This document shows positions 50,953 to 59,444 of a stretch of DNA of 64,000 bases, one piece after another. Origin of the DNA: Thermocrispum agreste DSM 44070 (GTDB lineage Bacteria; Actinomycetota; Actinomycetes; Mycobacteriales; Pseudonocardiaceae); contig NZ_ATYX01000007.1 in NCBI RefSeq assembly GCF_000427905.1, positions 1 to 64,000 on the forward strand, read 5' to 3'. Position 1 is the stretch's first letter, and each line of letters starts with the position of its first letter. The translations under genes and the position numbers were made by a program. The notes under the pieces are model-generated. The model did no database searches. It was not told the origin of the DNA and saw only the letters and a list, made by a program, of their open reading frames with translations.

Positions 50953-51753
50953 ATTTCTCCGCTTCGCGACAAAGTGGTGAAAACGGTCCTCGGGGCAGCG
51001 GTGATGTGTTCCCCGTTGGTGTTTGGCGACGACACCGACGACGCCCAGGACCAGCCGCCGGAACCGGCCCATGGTGCCGCCCGCCCCGCCTCGTTCGGCA
51101 CGACCGACTTCACCGCGGTCGGTGCCAGCGCGCTGGCCACCGTCTCCGCCGACCGGCCGATCGGGGCGGCGGGGACACAGCTCGCGTCGGCGGCCGCAGT
51201 GCCGGTGCAGGACGATGCGCTCCGGACCAGGCGGCCTCCCGCCGTGACCGGCGCGGACGACCGGCCCATCGGGAAGGCACCCGAGATCGTGCTCAGCAAC
51301 GACCTGGAAGCCCGCGTCACCGCGCTCCGTGGTGGCGCCACCGGCGCCATGCGGCAGGCCTACCGGCCGAAGTTCGTCGCCCCCACCCACGGCACGCTGA
51401 CGTCCGGTTTCGGGCCCCGCTGGGGCACGATGCACCGAGGCATCGACATCGCCAACGCGCTCGGCACACCGATCGTCTCGGTCGCCGACGGGACAGTGAT
51501 CGAAGCCGGGCCGGCCAGCGGCTTCGGCCTGTGGGTCCGCATCCGGCACGACGACGGCACGATCACCGTCTACGGGCACATGTACGAGTTCTCGGTGCAC
51601 GCCGGGCAACGGGTGCGCGCCGGACAGCAGATCGCCACCATCGGCTCCAACGGCCACTCCACCGGCCCGCACCTGCACTTCGAGGTGCACGTCGGCGGCA
51701 CGCCGGTCGACCCGATCCCGTGGCTGCGCGCCCGTGGCGTGTCTGTCGGCTGA
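50953..51753 (+). CDS. exported M23 (LytM-type) peptidase, probable ATT start
   Basis: A 266-residue product if begun at the ATT at 50953, which has GGAAAGGAG seven bases upstream and yields an N-terminus (ISPLRDKVVKTVLGAAVMCSPLVFG) that works as a signal peptide. In-frame ATGs at 50821 and 50833 have no ribosome site and add 44 or 40 unusual residues. After a linker, the M23 domain occupies about 145-262: TSGFGPRWGTMHRGIDIAN with the zinc His and Asp, and STGPHLHFEVHVGG with the HxH. It should cleave peptidoglycan cross-links outside the membrane, or bind wall if inactive. A terminator precedes it, so it has its own promoter. Confidence 0.85.
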   Translation: MSPLRDKVVKTVLGAAVMCSPLVFGDDTDDAQDQPPEPAHGAARPASFGTTDFTAVGASALATVSADRPIGAAGTQLASAAAVPVQDDALRTRRPPAVTGADDRPIGKAPEIVLSNDLEARVTALRGGATGAMRQAYRPKFVAPTHGTLTSGFGPRWGTMHRGIDIANALGTPIVSVADGTVIEAGPASGFGLWVRIRHDDGTITVYGHMYEFSVHAGQRVRAGQQIATIGSNGHSTGPHLHFEVHVGGTPVDPIPWLRARGVSVG

Positions 51754-51832
51754 GCAGGTGAACCGGCACGGTGATCGGATCCGTGCCCACAGTGAACAAG
51801 CCGGCCCTTCCACCAGTGGGGTGATCACCGTG

Positions 51833-52144
51833 GTGAACCGCGAACTGTGGGTGCTGTACCAGCACTCCCCCATGTACGGCGCGCCGACGTCGCCGGTCGG
51901 CGTGCTGGGCATCGAGGAGACCGTCGAAGGGGTGACCACGCACGTCGAGTGGTTCGCCGAGCAGCCGAGCGGCATCTGGCCGGAGCGGCTGGGCAAGGTC
52001 GACCCGCAGGACCTGCCCTTCCTGCTGGGGATCTGGCAGCACGACACCGTGGCGCTGGCCGCGCCCGTGCCGGACGTGTCGGTCGCCGACGACCTGACCT
52101 CGGCCGTCCGCGCCCAGTGCACGGAGCTGCTGACCGCCGCCTGA
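51833..52144 (+). CDS. small conserved-looking protein of unknown function
   Basis: A 103-residue protein; GTG at 51833 (or 51821) is chosen from the sequence MNRELWVLYQHSPMYGAPTSPVGVLGIEETVEGV. The middle (TTHVEWFAEQPSGIWPERLGKVDPQDLPFLLGIWQHDTVALAAPVPDV) has a balanced, folded-like composition. I do not recognise a family. It begins about 80 bases after the M23 peptidase stop, and a hairpin terminator follows at 52321-52359. Confidence 0.55.
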   Translation: MNRELWVLYQHSPMYGAPTSPVGVLGIEETVEGVTTHVEWFAEQPSGIWPERLGKVDPQDLPFLLGIWQHDTVALAAPVPDVSVADDLTSAVRAQCTELLTAA

Positions 52145-52320
52145 GGCTCGCCCGAGCGCTCCCGGGTTTCCCTCCCTCCGGCGGTCCGCGCTGCTCCCGG
52201 CCGCCGGCCGCCTGCCCGGTCATCGGTCCGGTGCAGGCGGATCCGCTTCCCCGGCTTCCCGGACCGAAGTTCCGCCGGCCGGCGCGGTGCCGACGGTCAC
52301 CGAGCGGGAATGCCGGAAAA

Positions 52321-52359
52321 CGAAATCGCCGCCGGCCTCGTCGGCCGACGGCGATTTCG
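52321..52359. terminator. hairpin terminator between the small CDS and tRNA-Glu
   Basis: CGAAATCGCCG (52321-52331) pairs with CGGCGATTTCG (52349-52359), with a GGCC/GGCC inner stem. It is followed by CCTTTTCGG on the + strand and preceded by an A-rich tract that gives T residues for the minus strand, so it can end both the + gene and the leftward tRNA transcript. Confidence 0.7.
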
Positions 52360-52372
52360 CCTTTTCGGAATG

Positions 52373-52445
52373 TACCCCCGATGGGATTCGAACCCACGCT
52401 ACCGGCGTGAGAGGCCGGCGTCCTAGGCCGCTAGACGACGGGGGC
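52373..52445 (-). tRNA. tRNA-Glu(CUC)
   Basis: 73 bases from G at 52445 to discriminator A at 52373. Acceptor GCCCCCG pairs with CGGGGGT (G-U at 1-72), anticodon stem CCGGC/GCCGG with loop CTCTCAC (anticodon CTC), T arm GGGTTCGAATCCC. CCA is not encoded. Confidence 0.95.
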
Positions 52446-52498
52446 TAGCTGTTTGCGACTGACTGGAATCCTAGTGGATGCCGTTTCGTCGATCGCAG

Positions 52499-52570
52499 CT
52501 GGGGTACCAGGACTCGAACCTGAACTAACGGAACCAGAATCCGTCGTGCTGCCAATTACACCATACCCCA
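52499..52570 (-). tRNA. tRNA-Gln(CUG)
   Basis: 72 bases from T at 52570 to discriminator G at 52499. Acceptor TGGGGTA/TACCCCA, anticodon stem ACGGA/TCCGT with loop TTCTGGT (anticodon CTG), T arm AGGTTCGAGTCCT. CCA is not encoded. It lies 53 bases ahead of tRNA-Glu on the same strand. Confidence 0.95.
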
Positions 52571-52657
52571 AGGGCACGATCTCTTTCGTGCACACAAGAT
52601 GCTAGCCGATCGGCTGCAAGCGCCGTCGCCGGGGGTCGCCTCCGCCGTCGTGCCAGG

Positions 52658-53359
52658 TCAGCGGGGTGTGGGCACCACGGTGCCCGCGATGGCGTACTCC
52701 ACCTGGTCGGCCAGCTCGGCCAGCGACCCGATCTCCGTGACCCCCTCGGGCACCGTGGCCCGGGCACCCGACCGGTTCAACCAGACGCCGCGCAGGCCGG
52801 CCTTGCGGGCACCTACCGCGTCGGTGCGGAGCCGATCCCCCACGTGCATCGCCTCGTGCGGCTCGCAGTCCACCGCGGCGCAGGCCGAGTAAAAGATCAA
52901 CGGATCCGGTTTGGCCGCACCCACCTCGCCCGCGATGGCCACGTGGTCGATGTACGGGCTCAGCCCGAGCTCCTCCAGCTTGGCCCGCTGGTGGGTGCCC
53001 GAGGCATTGGTCACCGCGGCGATCCGCAGACCGTTGGCGCGCAATCTGGTCAGGCAGGGCAGCACGTCGTCGAACAGCCGGAAGCGGGCCCGCATGCCCG
53101 CCGCCCGCCTGCGCTCGAAGCGCGCCGCGTCCGCTTCGTCCACGGCCACCCCGATTGCTTCCAGAAAGGCCGCCGTGCGGCGCCGGTGCATGGTCGGGTA
53201 GTCCAGCTCCCCGGTCACCACGCGGGCGACGTACTCGTCGGTGATCCGCTCCCACAGCGACCACATGTCCGAGCGGCCGATCATCGCCGTCAACGCGGCT
53301 CGGCTGGCGGTCGTGAAATCAACGAGCGTGTCGTCGATGTCGAGAAACACCGCGCGCAC
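52658..53359 (-). CDS. HAD-superfamily phosphatase
   Basis: A 233-residue hydrolase. GTG at 53359 gives VRAVFLDIDDTLVDF, with both Asp of motif I at the expected distance from the start. Motif II is in IAAVTNASGTHQR, motif III Lys in GAAKPDPLIFYSA and motif IV in HVGDRLRTDAVGARKAGLRGVWLNRSG. The helical cap between motifs I and II is the C1 type. A small phosphometabolite phosphatase is likely; the substrate is unknown. It lies between gltX and the tRNA-Gln gene on the same strand. Confidence 0.92.
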   Translation of the reverse strand: MRAVFLDIDDTLVDFTTASRAALTAMIGRSDMWSLWERITDEYVARVVTGELDYPTMHRRRTAAFLEAIGVAVDEADAARFERRRAAGMRARFRLFDDVLPCLTRLRANGLRIAAVTNASGTHQRAKLEELGLSPYIDHVAIAGEVGAAKPDPLIFYSACAAVDCEPHEAMHVGDRLRTDAVGARKAGLRGVWLNRSGARATVPEGVTEIGSLAELADQVEYAIAGTVVPTPR

Positions 53360-53510
53360 GACGGAACCGTCCCGGATTTCCGGGGGGTTCGCTCCGTTTC
53401 GCGGCCTGGTCGGGGCAAGCGCGAACTCCACCACGCGAGGTTAAAGGTTCCGCCCCGCCCGGCGACTCTGCCAACGGTGTGAATGCGGTACCGCCAGTTG
53501 GCGGTTTCGT

Positions 53511-55007
53511 TCACCCTTCGAGGCGGCTGAGCGCGTCCGTCAGCCGCGCCAGCGACTTCTCCCGGCCGAGCAGTTCCATCGATTCGTACAGCGGCGGTGA
53601 CACTGTGCGCCCGGTCACAGCGACCCGCACCGGCTGGAACGCCTTGCGCGGTTTGAGGCCCATGCCCTCGATGAGCGCTTTGTGCAGCGCGGCCTCGATG
53701 CCCGCCGCGTCCCACGTCCGGAGCTCCTGCAGCGCGGACAGCGCGGCCCGGAGCACCTCGGCCGCATCGCCCTTGAACGCCTTGGCCGCCGAGTCCTCCT
53801 CGACCACGAAGTCGTCCTCGGCGAACAAGAACCTGACCATGGGCACGGCGTCGCCCAGCACCGTGACGCGTTCCTGCACCAGCGGCGCGATGGCGGACAG
53901 CGTCTTCAGCTGGTCCTCGCTCGGCTCCTTGGGCAGCACGCCCGCGTCGATCAGGTACGGCAGGACGCGCTGAGTGAAGTCCTCCACCGCCAGCGCCCGG
54001 ATGTGGGTGCCGTTGATCGCTTCGGCCTTCTTCTGGTCGAACCGGGCGGGGTTGGCGCTGACGTCGGCGATGTCGAACGCCTCGACGAGCTCGTCGACGG
54101 TGAAGATGTCCCGGTCCGGCGCGATCGACCAGCCGAGCAGCGCCAGGTAGTTGAGCAGGCCCTCGCGGATGAACCCGCGCTCGCGGTAGTTGAACAGGTT
54201 CGACTGCGGGTCCCGCTTGGACAGCTTCTTGTTGCCCTCCCCCATCACGTACGGCAGGTGGCCGAACTCGGGGACGAAATCGGTGATACCGGCCCGCTGC
54301 ATCGCCTGGTACAGCGCGATCTGCCGCGGCGTGGACGGCAGCAGGTCCTCCCCGCGCAGCACGTGGGTGATGCCCATCAGCGCGTCGTCCACCGGGTTGG
54401 TGAGCGTGTACAGCGGGTCCCCGTTCGCCCGCACCAGCACCGGGTCCGGAATCGTCTCCGCCTGGAACGTGATCTTGCCGCGCACCAGGTCGGTCCAGGA
54501 GATCTCGCCCTCCGGCATGCGCAGCCGCAGCACCGGCTTGCGCCCCTCGGCGCGGAACGCCGCCTTCTGCTCCTCGGTGAGCGTGCGGTCGTAGTTGTCG
54601 TAGCCCTTCTTCGGGTCCTCGCCCGCTTCCCGGCGGCGCTGCTCGACCTCCTCCGGGGTGGAGAAGGACTCGTACAGCTCGCCCGCCTCCAGTAGCCGCT
54701 TGGCCACGTCGGCGTAGATCTCCCGCCGCTCGCTCTGCCGGTACGGCCCGTAGTCGCCGCCGACCTCGGGCCCCTCGTCCCAGTCCAGCCCGAGCCAGCG
54801 CAGCGCCTCGAGCAACGCCTGATAGGACTCCTCGGAATCGCGCGCGGCGTCGGTGTCCTCGATGCGGAACACCAGCTTGCCGCCGTGGTGCCGGGCGAAG
54901 GCCCAGTTGAACAACGCGGTGCGGATGAGGCCGACGTGCGGGGTACCCGTCGGGGACGGACAGAACCGAACGCGAACCGGACGTGAGAGCTCAGTCATAG
55001 CGCTCAT
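53511..55007 (-). CDS. gltX: glutamyl-tRNA synthetase
   Basis: A 498-residue class I synthetase. ATG at 55007 or 54998 fits the family N-terminus [28 protein letters not shown], which carries the HIGH-equivalent HVGL; the second signature is [12 protein letters not shown]. In actinobacteria this enzyme normally charges both tRNA-Glu and tRNA-Gln, with GatCAB converting the latter. A tRNA-Gln and a tRNA-Glu gene lie downstream on the same strand, after a HAD phosphatase. The order with the FAH-family gene, leuB and serA matches the M. tuberculosis Rv2992c-Rv2996c neighbourhood. Confidence 0.96.
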   Translation of the reverse strand: MSAMTELSRPVRVRFCPSPTGTPHVGLIRTALFNWAFARHHGGKLVFRIEDTDAARDSEESYQALLEALRWLGLDWDEGPEVGGDYGPYRQSERREIYADVAKRLLEAGELYESFSTPEEVEQRRREAGEDPKKGYDNYDRTLTEEQKAAFRAEGRKPVLRLRMPEGEISWTDLVRGKITFQAETIPDPVLVRANGDPLYTLTNPVDDALMGITHVLRGEDLLPSTPRQIALYQAMQRAGITDFVPEFGHLPYVMGEGNKKLSKRDPQSNLFNYRERGFIREGLLNYLALLGWSIAPDRDIFTVDELVEAFDIADVSANPARFDQKKAEAINGTHIRALAVEDFTQRVLPYLIDAGVLPKEPSEDQLKTLSAIAPLVQERVTVLGDAVPMVRFLFAEDDFVVEEDSAAKAFKGDAAEVLRAALSALQELRTWDAAGIEAALHKALIEGMGLKPRKAFQPVRVAVTGRTVSPPLYESMELLGREKSLARLTDALSRLEG

Positions 55008-55096
55008 CAGGGTATCCGGCGGCAATTCGCTTGACGCGACGGCGTCGGCCGCGGCATCGTGGAGTTATTCAACAGGCGATGAAAAAGGGGGCGGCC

Positions 55097-56326
55097 ATGA
55101 AGCTCACCACGACGGTCGCCGTGTCCGGCGGCGGACCGGCGGGCATGGTGCTGAGCCTGCTGCTCGCCCGGGCAGGCATCGAGGTCACCGTGCTGGAGAA
55201 GCACGCGGACTTCCTGCGGGACTTCCGCGGTGACACCGTGCACCCGTCGACGCTGACCCTGCTGGACGAGCTCGGCCTGGCCGACCGGTTCGCCGAACGG
55301 CCGCACAGCAAGATCACCGAGGTGAGCTTTCCCACCCCGGACGGCGAGCAGGTCGTGGTGGTGGACCTGAAACGGCTGCGGGTGCCCCACCCCTACATCG
55401 CGATGGTCCCGCAGTGGGAGCTGCTCGACCTGCTCGCCGAGGCCGCGGCGGAGGAACCTGGCTTCACGCTGCTGCACAACGCCGAGGTGACCGACGTGCT
55501 GCGATCGCGCGGCGGCGCGGTCACCGGGGTCCGGTTCACCGACCGGGTCACCGGCGAGGAACGCGAGCTGCACGCGAAGCTGACGGTCGCGGCCGACGGC
55601 CGGTGGTCGATCGTCCGGAAGGCGGTCGAGCTGCCGGTGGTGGAGTTCCCGGTGCCGTTCGACGTGTGGTGGTTCCGGCTGCCGCGCTACCCGAACGACC
55701 CGCCGACCACGCTGCGTCCGGCGCTGCAGGACGGCGAGCTGGCCCTGGCCGTGCCGCGCGAGGGCTACTACCAGATGGCCCTCATCGGCCGGAAGGGCAC
55801 CGACGACCAGCTGCGCGCCGCAGGCATCGACGCTTTCCGGGAACGCATCGGCAAAGTCTTCCCGTGGGCGGCGGAACGCACCGGGGAGATCGGCTCGATG
55901 GACGACGTCAAGCACCTCGACGTCCGGCTGAACCGGGTCAAGCAGTGGCACCTGCCCGGCCTGCTGTGCATCGGCGACGCGGCGCACGCCATGAGCCCGG
56001 TCGGCGGCGTCGGCATCAACCTGGCGGTGCAGGACGCCGTGGCCGCCGGGACGCTGCTGGCCGAGCCGCTGCGCAAGGGCCAGGTCACCACGGACGACCT
56101 GGCCAAGGTCAGGCGCAGGCGGTGGCTGCCCACGGTCGCCGTGCAAGCCATGCAGCGCACCATGCACCGGCAGCTGGTGGATCCGGTGCTCCGCGGGAAG
56201 GTGGCCGAGCCGCCGATCGCGATGATGGCGCTCATGCGCCGGATGCCGTGGCTGTCGTACTTCCCGGCCCGGTTGATCGGGATCGGCATCCGCCCCGAGC
56301 ACGCTCCGGCGTTCGCCCGGCGCTGA
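55097..56326 (+). CDS. FAD-dependent monooxygenase (PHBH fold)
   Basis: A 409-residue flavoprotein; ATG at 55097 with AAGGGGG upstream. The FAD motif VAVSGGGPAGMVLSLLLARAGIEVTVLEKH is at the N-terminus, the NADPH-linked DG motif at LTVAADGRWSIVRKAV, and the second FAD motif at LPGLLCIGDAAHAMSPVGGVGINLAVQDAVAAGTLL. This is the pattern of aromatic-ring hydroxylases and related FAD oxygenases. The first motif is GGGPAG rather than the usual GAGPAG. It is divergent from gltX with no evident partner; the substrate is unknown. Confidence 0.9.
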   Translation: MKLTTTVAVSGGGPAGMVLSLLLARAGIEVTVLEKHADFLRDFRGDTVHPSTLTLLDELGLADRFAERPHSKITEVSFPTPDGEQVVVVDLKRLRVPHPYIAMVPQWELLDLLAEAAAEEPGFTLLHNAEVTDVLRSRGGAVTGVRFTDRVTGEERELHAKLTVAADGRWSIVRKAVELPVVEFPVPFDVWWFRLPRYPNDPPTTLRPALQDGELALAVPREGYYQMALIGRKGTDDQLRAAGIDAFRERIGKVFPWAAERTGEIGSMDDVKHLDVRLNRVKQWHLPGLLCIGDAAHAMSPVGGVGINLAVQDAVAAGTLLAEPLRKGQVTTDDLAKVRRRRWLPTVAVQAMQRTMHRQLVDPVLRGKVAEPPIAMMALMRRMPWLSYFPARLIGIGIRPEHAPAFARR

Positions 56327-56381
56327 TCTCCCGCGGCGCGGCGCCGGACGATCACCGGCGCACGCGGACACCGGTGCGGTG

Positions 56382-57140
56382 TCAGGCGTCGACCACCGGG
56401 TTGGTCAAGGTGCCGATCCCGTCGATGGTGACCGACACCTCCTGCCCGGCCACCATCGGCCCCACGCCCTCCGGGGTGCCGGTGAGGATCACGTCGCCCG
56501 GCAACAGCGTCATGATCTCGGAGACGAACGCCACCAGGTCGGCCACCGAGTGGATCATCTGCGCCGTGCTGACGTCCTGCTTCACCTCGCCGTCCAGCGT
56601 GGTGCGCACCCGCAGGTCGGACGGATCCAGGTCGGTCTCGATCCACGGGCCGAGCGGGCAGAACGTGTCGTAGCTCTTCGCCCTGGTGAACTGCACATCG
56701 GCCTGCTGCTGGTCACGCGCGGTCACGTCGTTGGCGATGGTGTAGCCGCGGATGACGTCCTTGGCCCTGGACGCAGGCACGTTGCGCACCGGCTGCCCGA
56801 TCACCACGGCCAGCTCCCCCTCGTAGTCCACGCGCGCCGAACTCGGCGGACGCTTGATCGGCGCGTTGGGCCCGATCACGGCGGTGGACGGCTTGAGGAA
56901 CAGCAGCGGGGTGGACGGCGGCTCCCCGCCCATCTCGGCCGCGTGCGCGGCGTAGTTCTTGCCGACCCCGATGATCTTGGTCGGCAGGATGGGCGCCAGC
57001 AGCCGCACATCGGCCAACGGCCACCGCTTGCCGGTGAACTGGGGCTGGCCGAACGGGTGGTCGGCGATCTCGGCGACCTCGTCGCCCTCGATGACGACGA
57101 AGGCGACACCGGACGGATGTGCGATTCGAGCCAGACGCAT
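56382..57140 (-). CDS. fumarylacetoacetate hydrolase family protein
   Basis: A 252-residue enzyme; ATG at 57140 without a strong ribosome site, possibly leaderless. The FAH signatures are complete: GVGKNYAAHAAEMG, the metal-binding DYEGELAVVIG, YTIANDVTARDQQ, SYDTFCPLGPWI and TGTPEGVGPM. Members hydrolyse or decarboxylate acylpyruvates such as oxaloacetate or fumarylpyruvate. The equivalent gene in M. tuberculosis (Rv2993c) sits in the same gltX-leuB neighbourhood, so the synteny is old. A housekeeping oxaloacetate or acylpyruvate clean-up role is plausible. Confidence 0.92.
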   Translation of the reverse strand: MRLARIAHPSGVAFVVIEGDEVAEIADHPFGQPQFTGKRWPLADVRLLAPILPTKIIGVGKNYAAHAAEMGGEPPSTPLLFLKPSTAVIGPNAPIKRPPSSARVDYEGELAVVIGQPVRNVPASRAKDVIRGYTIANDVTARDQQQADVQFTRAKSYDTFCPLGPWIETDLDPSDLRVRTTLDGEVKQDVSTAQMIHSVADLVAFVSEIMTLLPGDVILTGTPEGVGPMVAGQEVSVTIDGIGTLTNPVVDA

Positions 57141-57268
57141 ACCCGCACACTACCGGGGCGGCCGAGACGTTCCGATCACCACCTGACCAGGTCCGGCGCA
57201 CCCGGACGGGCCGCGAACCCGCGCCCGCCCCGAGCGCGCCGAGGTCCGTCGCAGTGTCGTTCGCCACA

Positions 57269-58897
57269 TCACACCCGCATAGACTTGTGCACCAGCGCGT
57301 CGCACAGCGCCAGCCAGCTGGCCTCCACGATGTTCTCGTGCACCCCCACCGTGGTCCATTCCCGTTCGCCGTCGGTGCTGTCGATCAGCACCCGGGTGAC
57401 CGCGTTGGTGCCGTGCGTTCCGCTCAGGATGCGCACCTTGTAGTCGGCCAGGTCGACCTCGTCCAGCCAGGGCAGGTACGGCGTCAGGGCCTTGCGGAGC
57501 GCGGCGTCCAGCGCGTGCACCGGTCCGTTGCCCTCCGCGGTCGCGATCACCCGCTCCCCCGCCACGTGCACCTTGACGGTGGCCTCCGAGATCACCTGGC
57601 CGTCGCTGCGGTGGTCCAGCACGACCCGGTACGACTCCAGCTCGAACGGCGCCTCCGGCGCCATCCGCTCCTCGCCCGGGTCCGCGTCGGCGTCCATCGC
57701 CCGGCGCAGCAGCAGCTCGAGCGAGGCGTCGGCGGCCTCGAACGACCATCCCTTGGCCTCCAGCGCCTTCACCTGCTCCACCACCCCGCTCAGCGCGGCC
57801 GGCCTGCTGGCCAGGTCGACACCCAGCTCGCGGCCCTTGAGCTCCAGGCTGGCCCTGCCCGCCATCTCGGTGACCAGCACCCGCATGTCGTTGCCGACCA
57901 CCTCGGGGTCGATGTGGTTGTACAGCAGCGGGTCGACCTTGATCGCGCTGGCGTGCAGCCCCGCCTTGTGCGCGAACGCCGACGCCCCGACGTAGGCCTG
58001 GTGAGTGTCCGGGGCGATGTTGGCGATCTCCGCGATGGCGTGCGAAACCCGGGTCATCTCCGCGGCGCATCCGCTGGGCAGCACCTCCATGCCGAGCTTG
58101 GTCACCAAGTTGCCCAGCACGGCGAACAGATCGGCGTTGCCAGCCCGCTCGCCGTACCCGTTCGCCGTGCACTGCGCGTGCGTGGCGCCCGCCTGCACCG
58201 CGGCCACCGTGTTGGCCACCGCGCAGCTGGTGTCGTCCTGGCAGTGGATGCCGAGGCGCAGCCCGGTCCGCTCCTGCACCGCGGCCACCGTCTCGGCGAT
58301 GCCGAGCGGAAGCTGGCCGCCGTTCGTGTCGCACAACACCACGACGTCGGCGCCCGCCTCCCCCGCGGCTTCCAGCACCCGCAACGCGGTGTCGGGGTCG
58401 AAGGCGTAGCCGTCGAAGAAGTGCTCGGCGTCCAGGAACACCCGTCGCCCTTCGCCGACGAGGAACGAGACCGTGTCCCGGACCATGGCGCAGGCTTCCG
58501 GCACGTCGACCTTCAGCGCGCGCTCGATGTGCCTGCGGTCGGACTTCGCCACCAGTGTGACGACCGGCGCCTGCGAATCGAGCAGCGCGCGCACCTGCGG
58601 GTCACGGGCGGCCGTGGTGCCTGCCTTGCGGGTGGAGCCGAACGCCACCAGCACGGCGTGCTTGAGGGTCAGCTCCCCGCGTGCCGCGCGGGCGAAGAAC
58701 TCGGTGTCCTTCGGCAGGGCGCCGGGCCATCCGCCTTCGATGAAGCCGACCCCGAGCTCGTCCAGCAACCGGGCGACCGCCATCTTGTCGGCGATCGAGT
58801 AGGAAATGCCCTCCCGCTGAGCCCCGTCGCGCAGCGTCGTGTCGTAGACGTGGAATGCGTCGCCGAGTGGTGTTCCTGCGGGGACTGTGCGGTTCAC
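57269..58897 (-). CDS. cimA: citramalate synthase
   Basis: A 542-residue DRE-TIM enzyme that condenses pyruvate and acetyl-CoA to (R)-citramalate, the first step of a threonine-independent route to 2-oxobutyrate and isoleucine. GTG at 58897 has GGGAG eight bases upstream. The catalytic YDTTLRDGAQREGI, the metal-site HCQDDTSCAVAN and GYGERAGNADL are intact, and the C-terminal LeuA-type allosteric domain (EATVKVHVAGERVIATAEGNGPVHALDAALR) is present for feedback control. It is preceded by a leader ORF and terminator-like hairpins, pointing to attenuation by branched-chain amino acid supply. leuB upstream has its own terminator. Confidence 0.93.
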   Translation of the reverse strand: MNRTVPAGTPLGDAFHVYDTTLRDGAQREGISYSIADKMAVARLLDELGVGFIEGGWPGALPKDTEFFARAARGELTLKHAVLVAFGSTRKAGTTAARDPQVRALLDSQAPVVTLVAKSDRRHIERALKVDVPEACAMVRDTVSFLVGEGRRVFLDAEHFFDGYAFDPDTALRVLEAAGEAGADVVVLCDTNGGQLPLGIAETVAAVQERTGLRLGIHCQDDTSCAVANTVAAVQAGATHAQCTANGYGERAGNADLFAVLGNLVTKLGMEVLPSGCAAEMTRVSHAIAEIANIAPDTHQAYVGASAFAHKAGLHASAIKVDPLLYNHIDPEVVGNDMRVLVTEMAGRASLELKGRELGVDLASRPAALSGVVEQVKALEAKGWSFEAADASLELLLRRAMDADADPGEERMAPEAPFELESYRVVLDHRSDGQVISEATVKVHVAGERVIATAEGNGPVHALDAALRKALTPYLPWLDEVDLADYKVRILSGTHGTNAVTRVLIDSTDGEREWTTVGVHENIVEASWLALCDALVHKSMRV

Positions 58898-58950
58898 TGT
58901 GGTCACTCCCGTATGGACGAGCCGTGTCGGATGAAGTTGTGCGTTGCCGG

Positions 58951-58985
58951 AAAAACAAAAAAACCCCTCGCGTGGATGCGAGAGG
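58951..58985 (-). terminator. attenuator terminator before cimA
   Basis: On the minus strand CCTCTCGC (58985-58978) pairs with GCGAGGGG (58971-58964), one G-U, loop of six, followed directly by TTTTTTTGTTTTT. It stands 54 bases before the cimA start and 30 bases after the leader ORF stop, the position of an attenuator rather than a gene end. Confidence 0.85.
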
Positions 58986-58988
58986 TCT

Positions 58989-59028
58989 GCGCGCCGGGTA
59001 GCTCGGTGTCGAGCGCTACTCGGCGCGC
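58989..59028 (-). promoter_or_regulatory. pause/anti-terminator region hairpin of the cimA leader
   Basis: A 14-bp stem between 59015-59028 and 58989-59002 (GCGCGCCGAGTAGC against GCTACCCGGCGCGC, one G-U), with a smaller stem GCTCG/CGAGC inside its loop. It overlaps the end of the leader ORF, so a ribosome stalled at the Val-Ile codons or finishing at the stop would change its folding. An alternative antiterminator pairing was not resolved by eye. Confidence 0.6.
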
Positions 59029-59069
59029 CTGCCAATAATGATCACGGCGGATGCCATGTCCGACATCAT
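59016..59069 (-). CDS. leader peptide with Val-Ile-Ile-Ile codons (cimA attenuator)
   Basis: A 17-codon ORF, MMSDMASAVIIIGRRAE, ending in TAG at 59016; in-frame ATGs lie at 59069, 59066 and 59057, with GGGTGATG before them. GTG ATC ATT ATT is a run of four branched-chain codons. Its stop falls in the first arm of the hairpin before the cimA terminator. This matches the layout of ilv/leu leader peptides, where shortage of charged tRNA stalls the ribosome and prevents termination. cimA feeds isoleucine synthesis, so Ile (and Val) is a fitting effector. Confidence 0.7.
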   Translation of the reverse strand: MMSDMASAVIIIGRRAE

Positions 59070-59105
59070 GCCACATCACCCGGCGTTCTCAGAAATCGGG
59101 CCCAG

Positions 59106-59122
59106 TTCTCAGAGTATGAGAA
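59106..59122. promoter_or_regulatory. inverted repeat TTCTCA-N5-TGAGAA upstream of the cimA leader
   Basis: Perfect 6-bp arms, 37 bases upstream of the leader ORF; another TTCTCAGA copy lies about 12 bases nearer the leader. On the minus strand the centre reads CATACT, a possible -10 element. Candidate promoter or operator of the cimA transcript. Confidence 0.4.
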
Positions 59123-59131
59123 CCGATCGGA

Positions 59132-59228
59132 GTGCGCCGCTCGCCTCGGGACCGCCGGGGTGCGGCCGGATCGCCCGGCTCTCGAACTCCAGGTGCGCCG
59201 CTCACCCCGGGACCGCCGGGGTGCGGCC
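59132..59228. repeat. 36-bp direct repeat pair between leuB and cimA
   Basis: Two 36-base copies (59132-59167 and 59193-59228) differ at two positions and share the core CGGGACCGCCGGGGTGCGGC. The 61-base period leaves a 25-base spacer. They lie in the leuB-cimA gap, upstream of the leader promoter; no gene is seen in 59229-59386. Confidence 0.8.
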
Positions 59229-59386
59229 ACACGATCACCAACCACCGACGAGGCGGGACTGCGCCCGTCCCGGGGAGGAACGCAGTGTCGGCGACCTGTC
59301 CGGTCCGCCGGCGCCGACACCACGAGCCGATGGCGACCACGACCTGCTTCCCTTGGCCGTCCGAGGCGACGAGTCGGTCAGAACAA

Positions 59387-59418
59387 GGCGCCCCGCTCCA
59401 GGCTGGGAGCGGGGCGCC
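59387..59418 (-). terminator. terminator of leuB
   Basis: A perfect 13-bp stem, GGCGCCCCGCTCC (59387-59399) with GGAGCGGGGCGCC (59406-59418), loop of six, followed on the minus strand by TTGTTCT. It lies 27 bases after the leuB stop. Confidence 0.8.
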
Positions 59419-59444
59419 GTTGCAAGCCTGCCTGAACGGATCGG

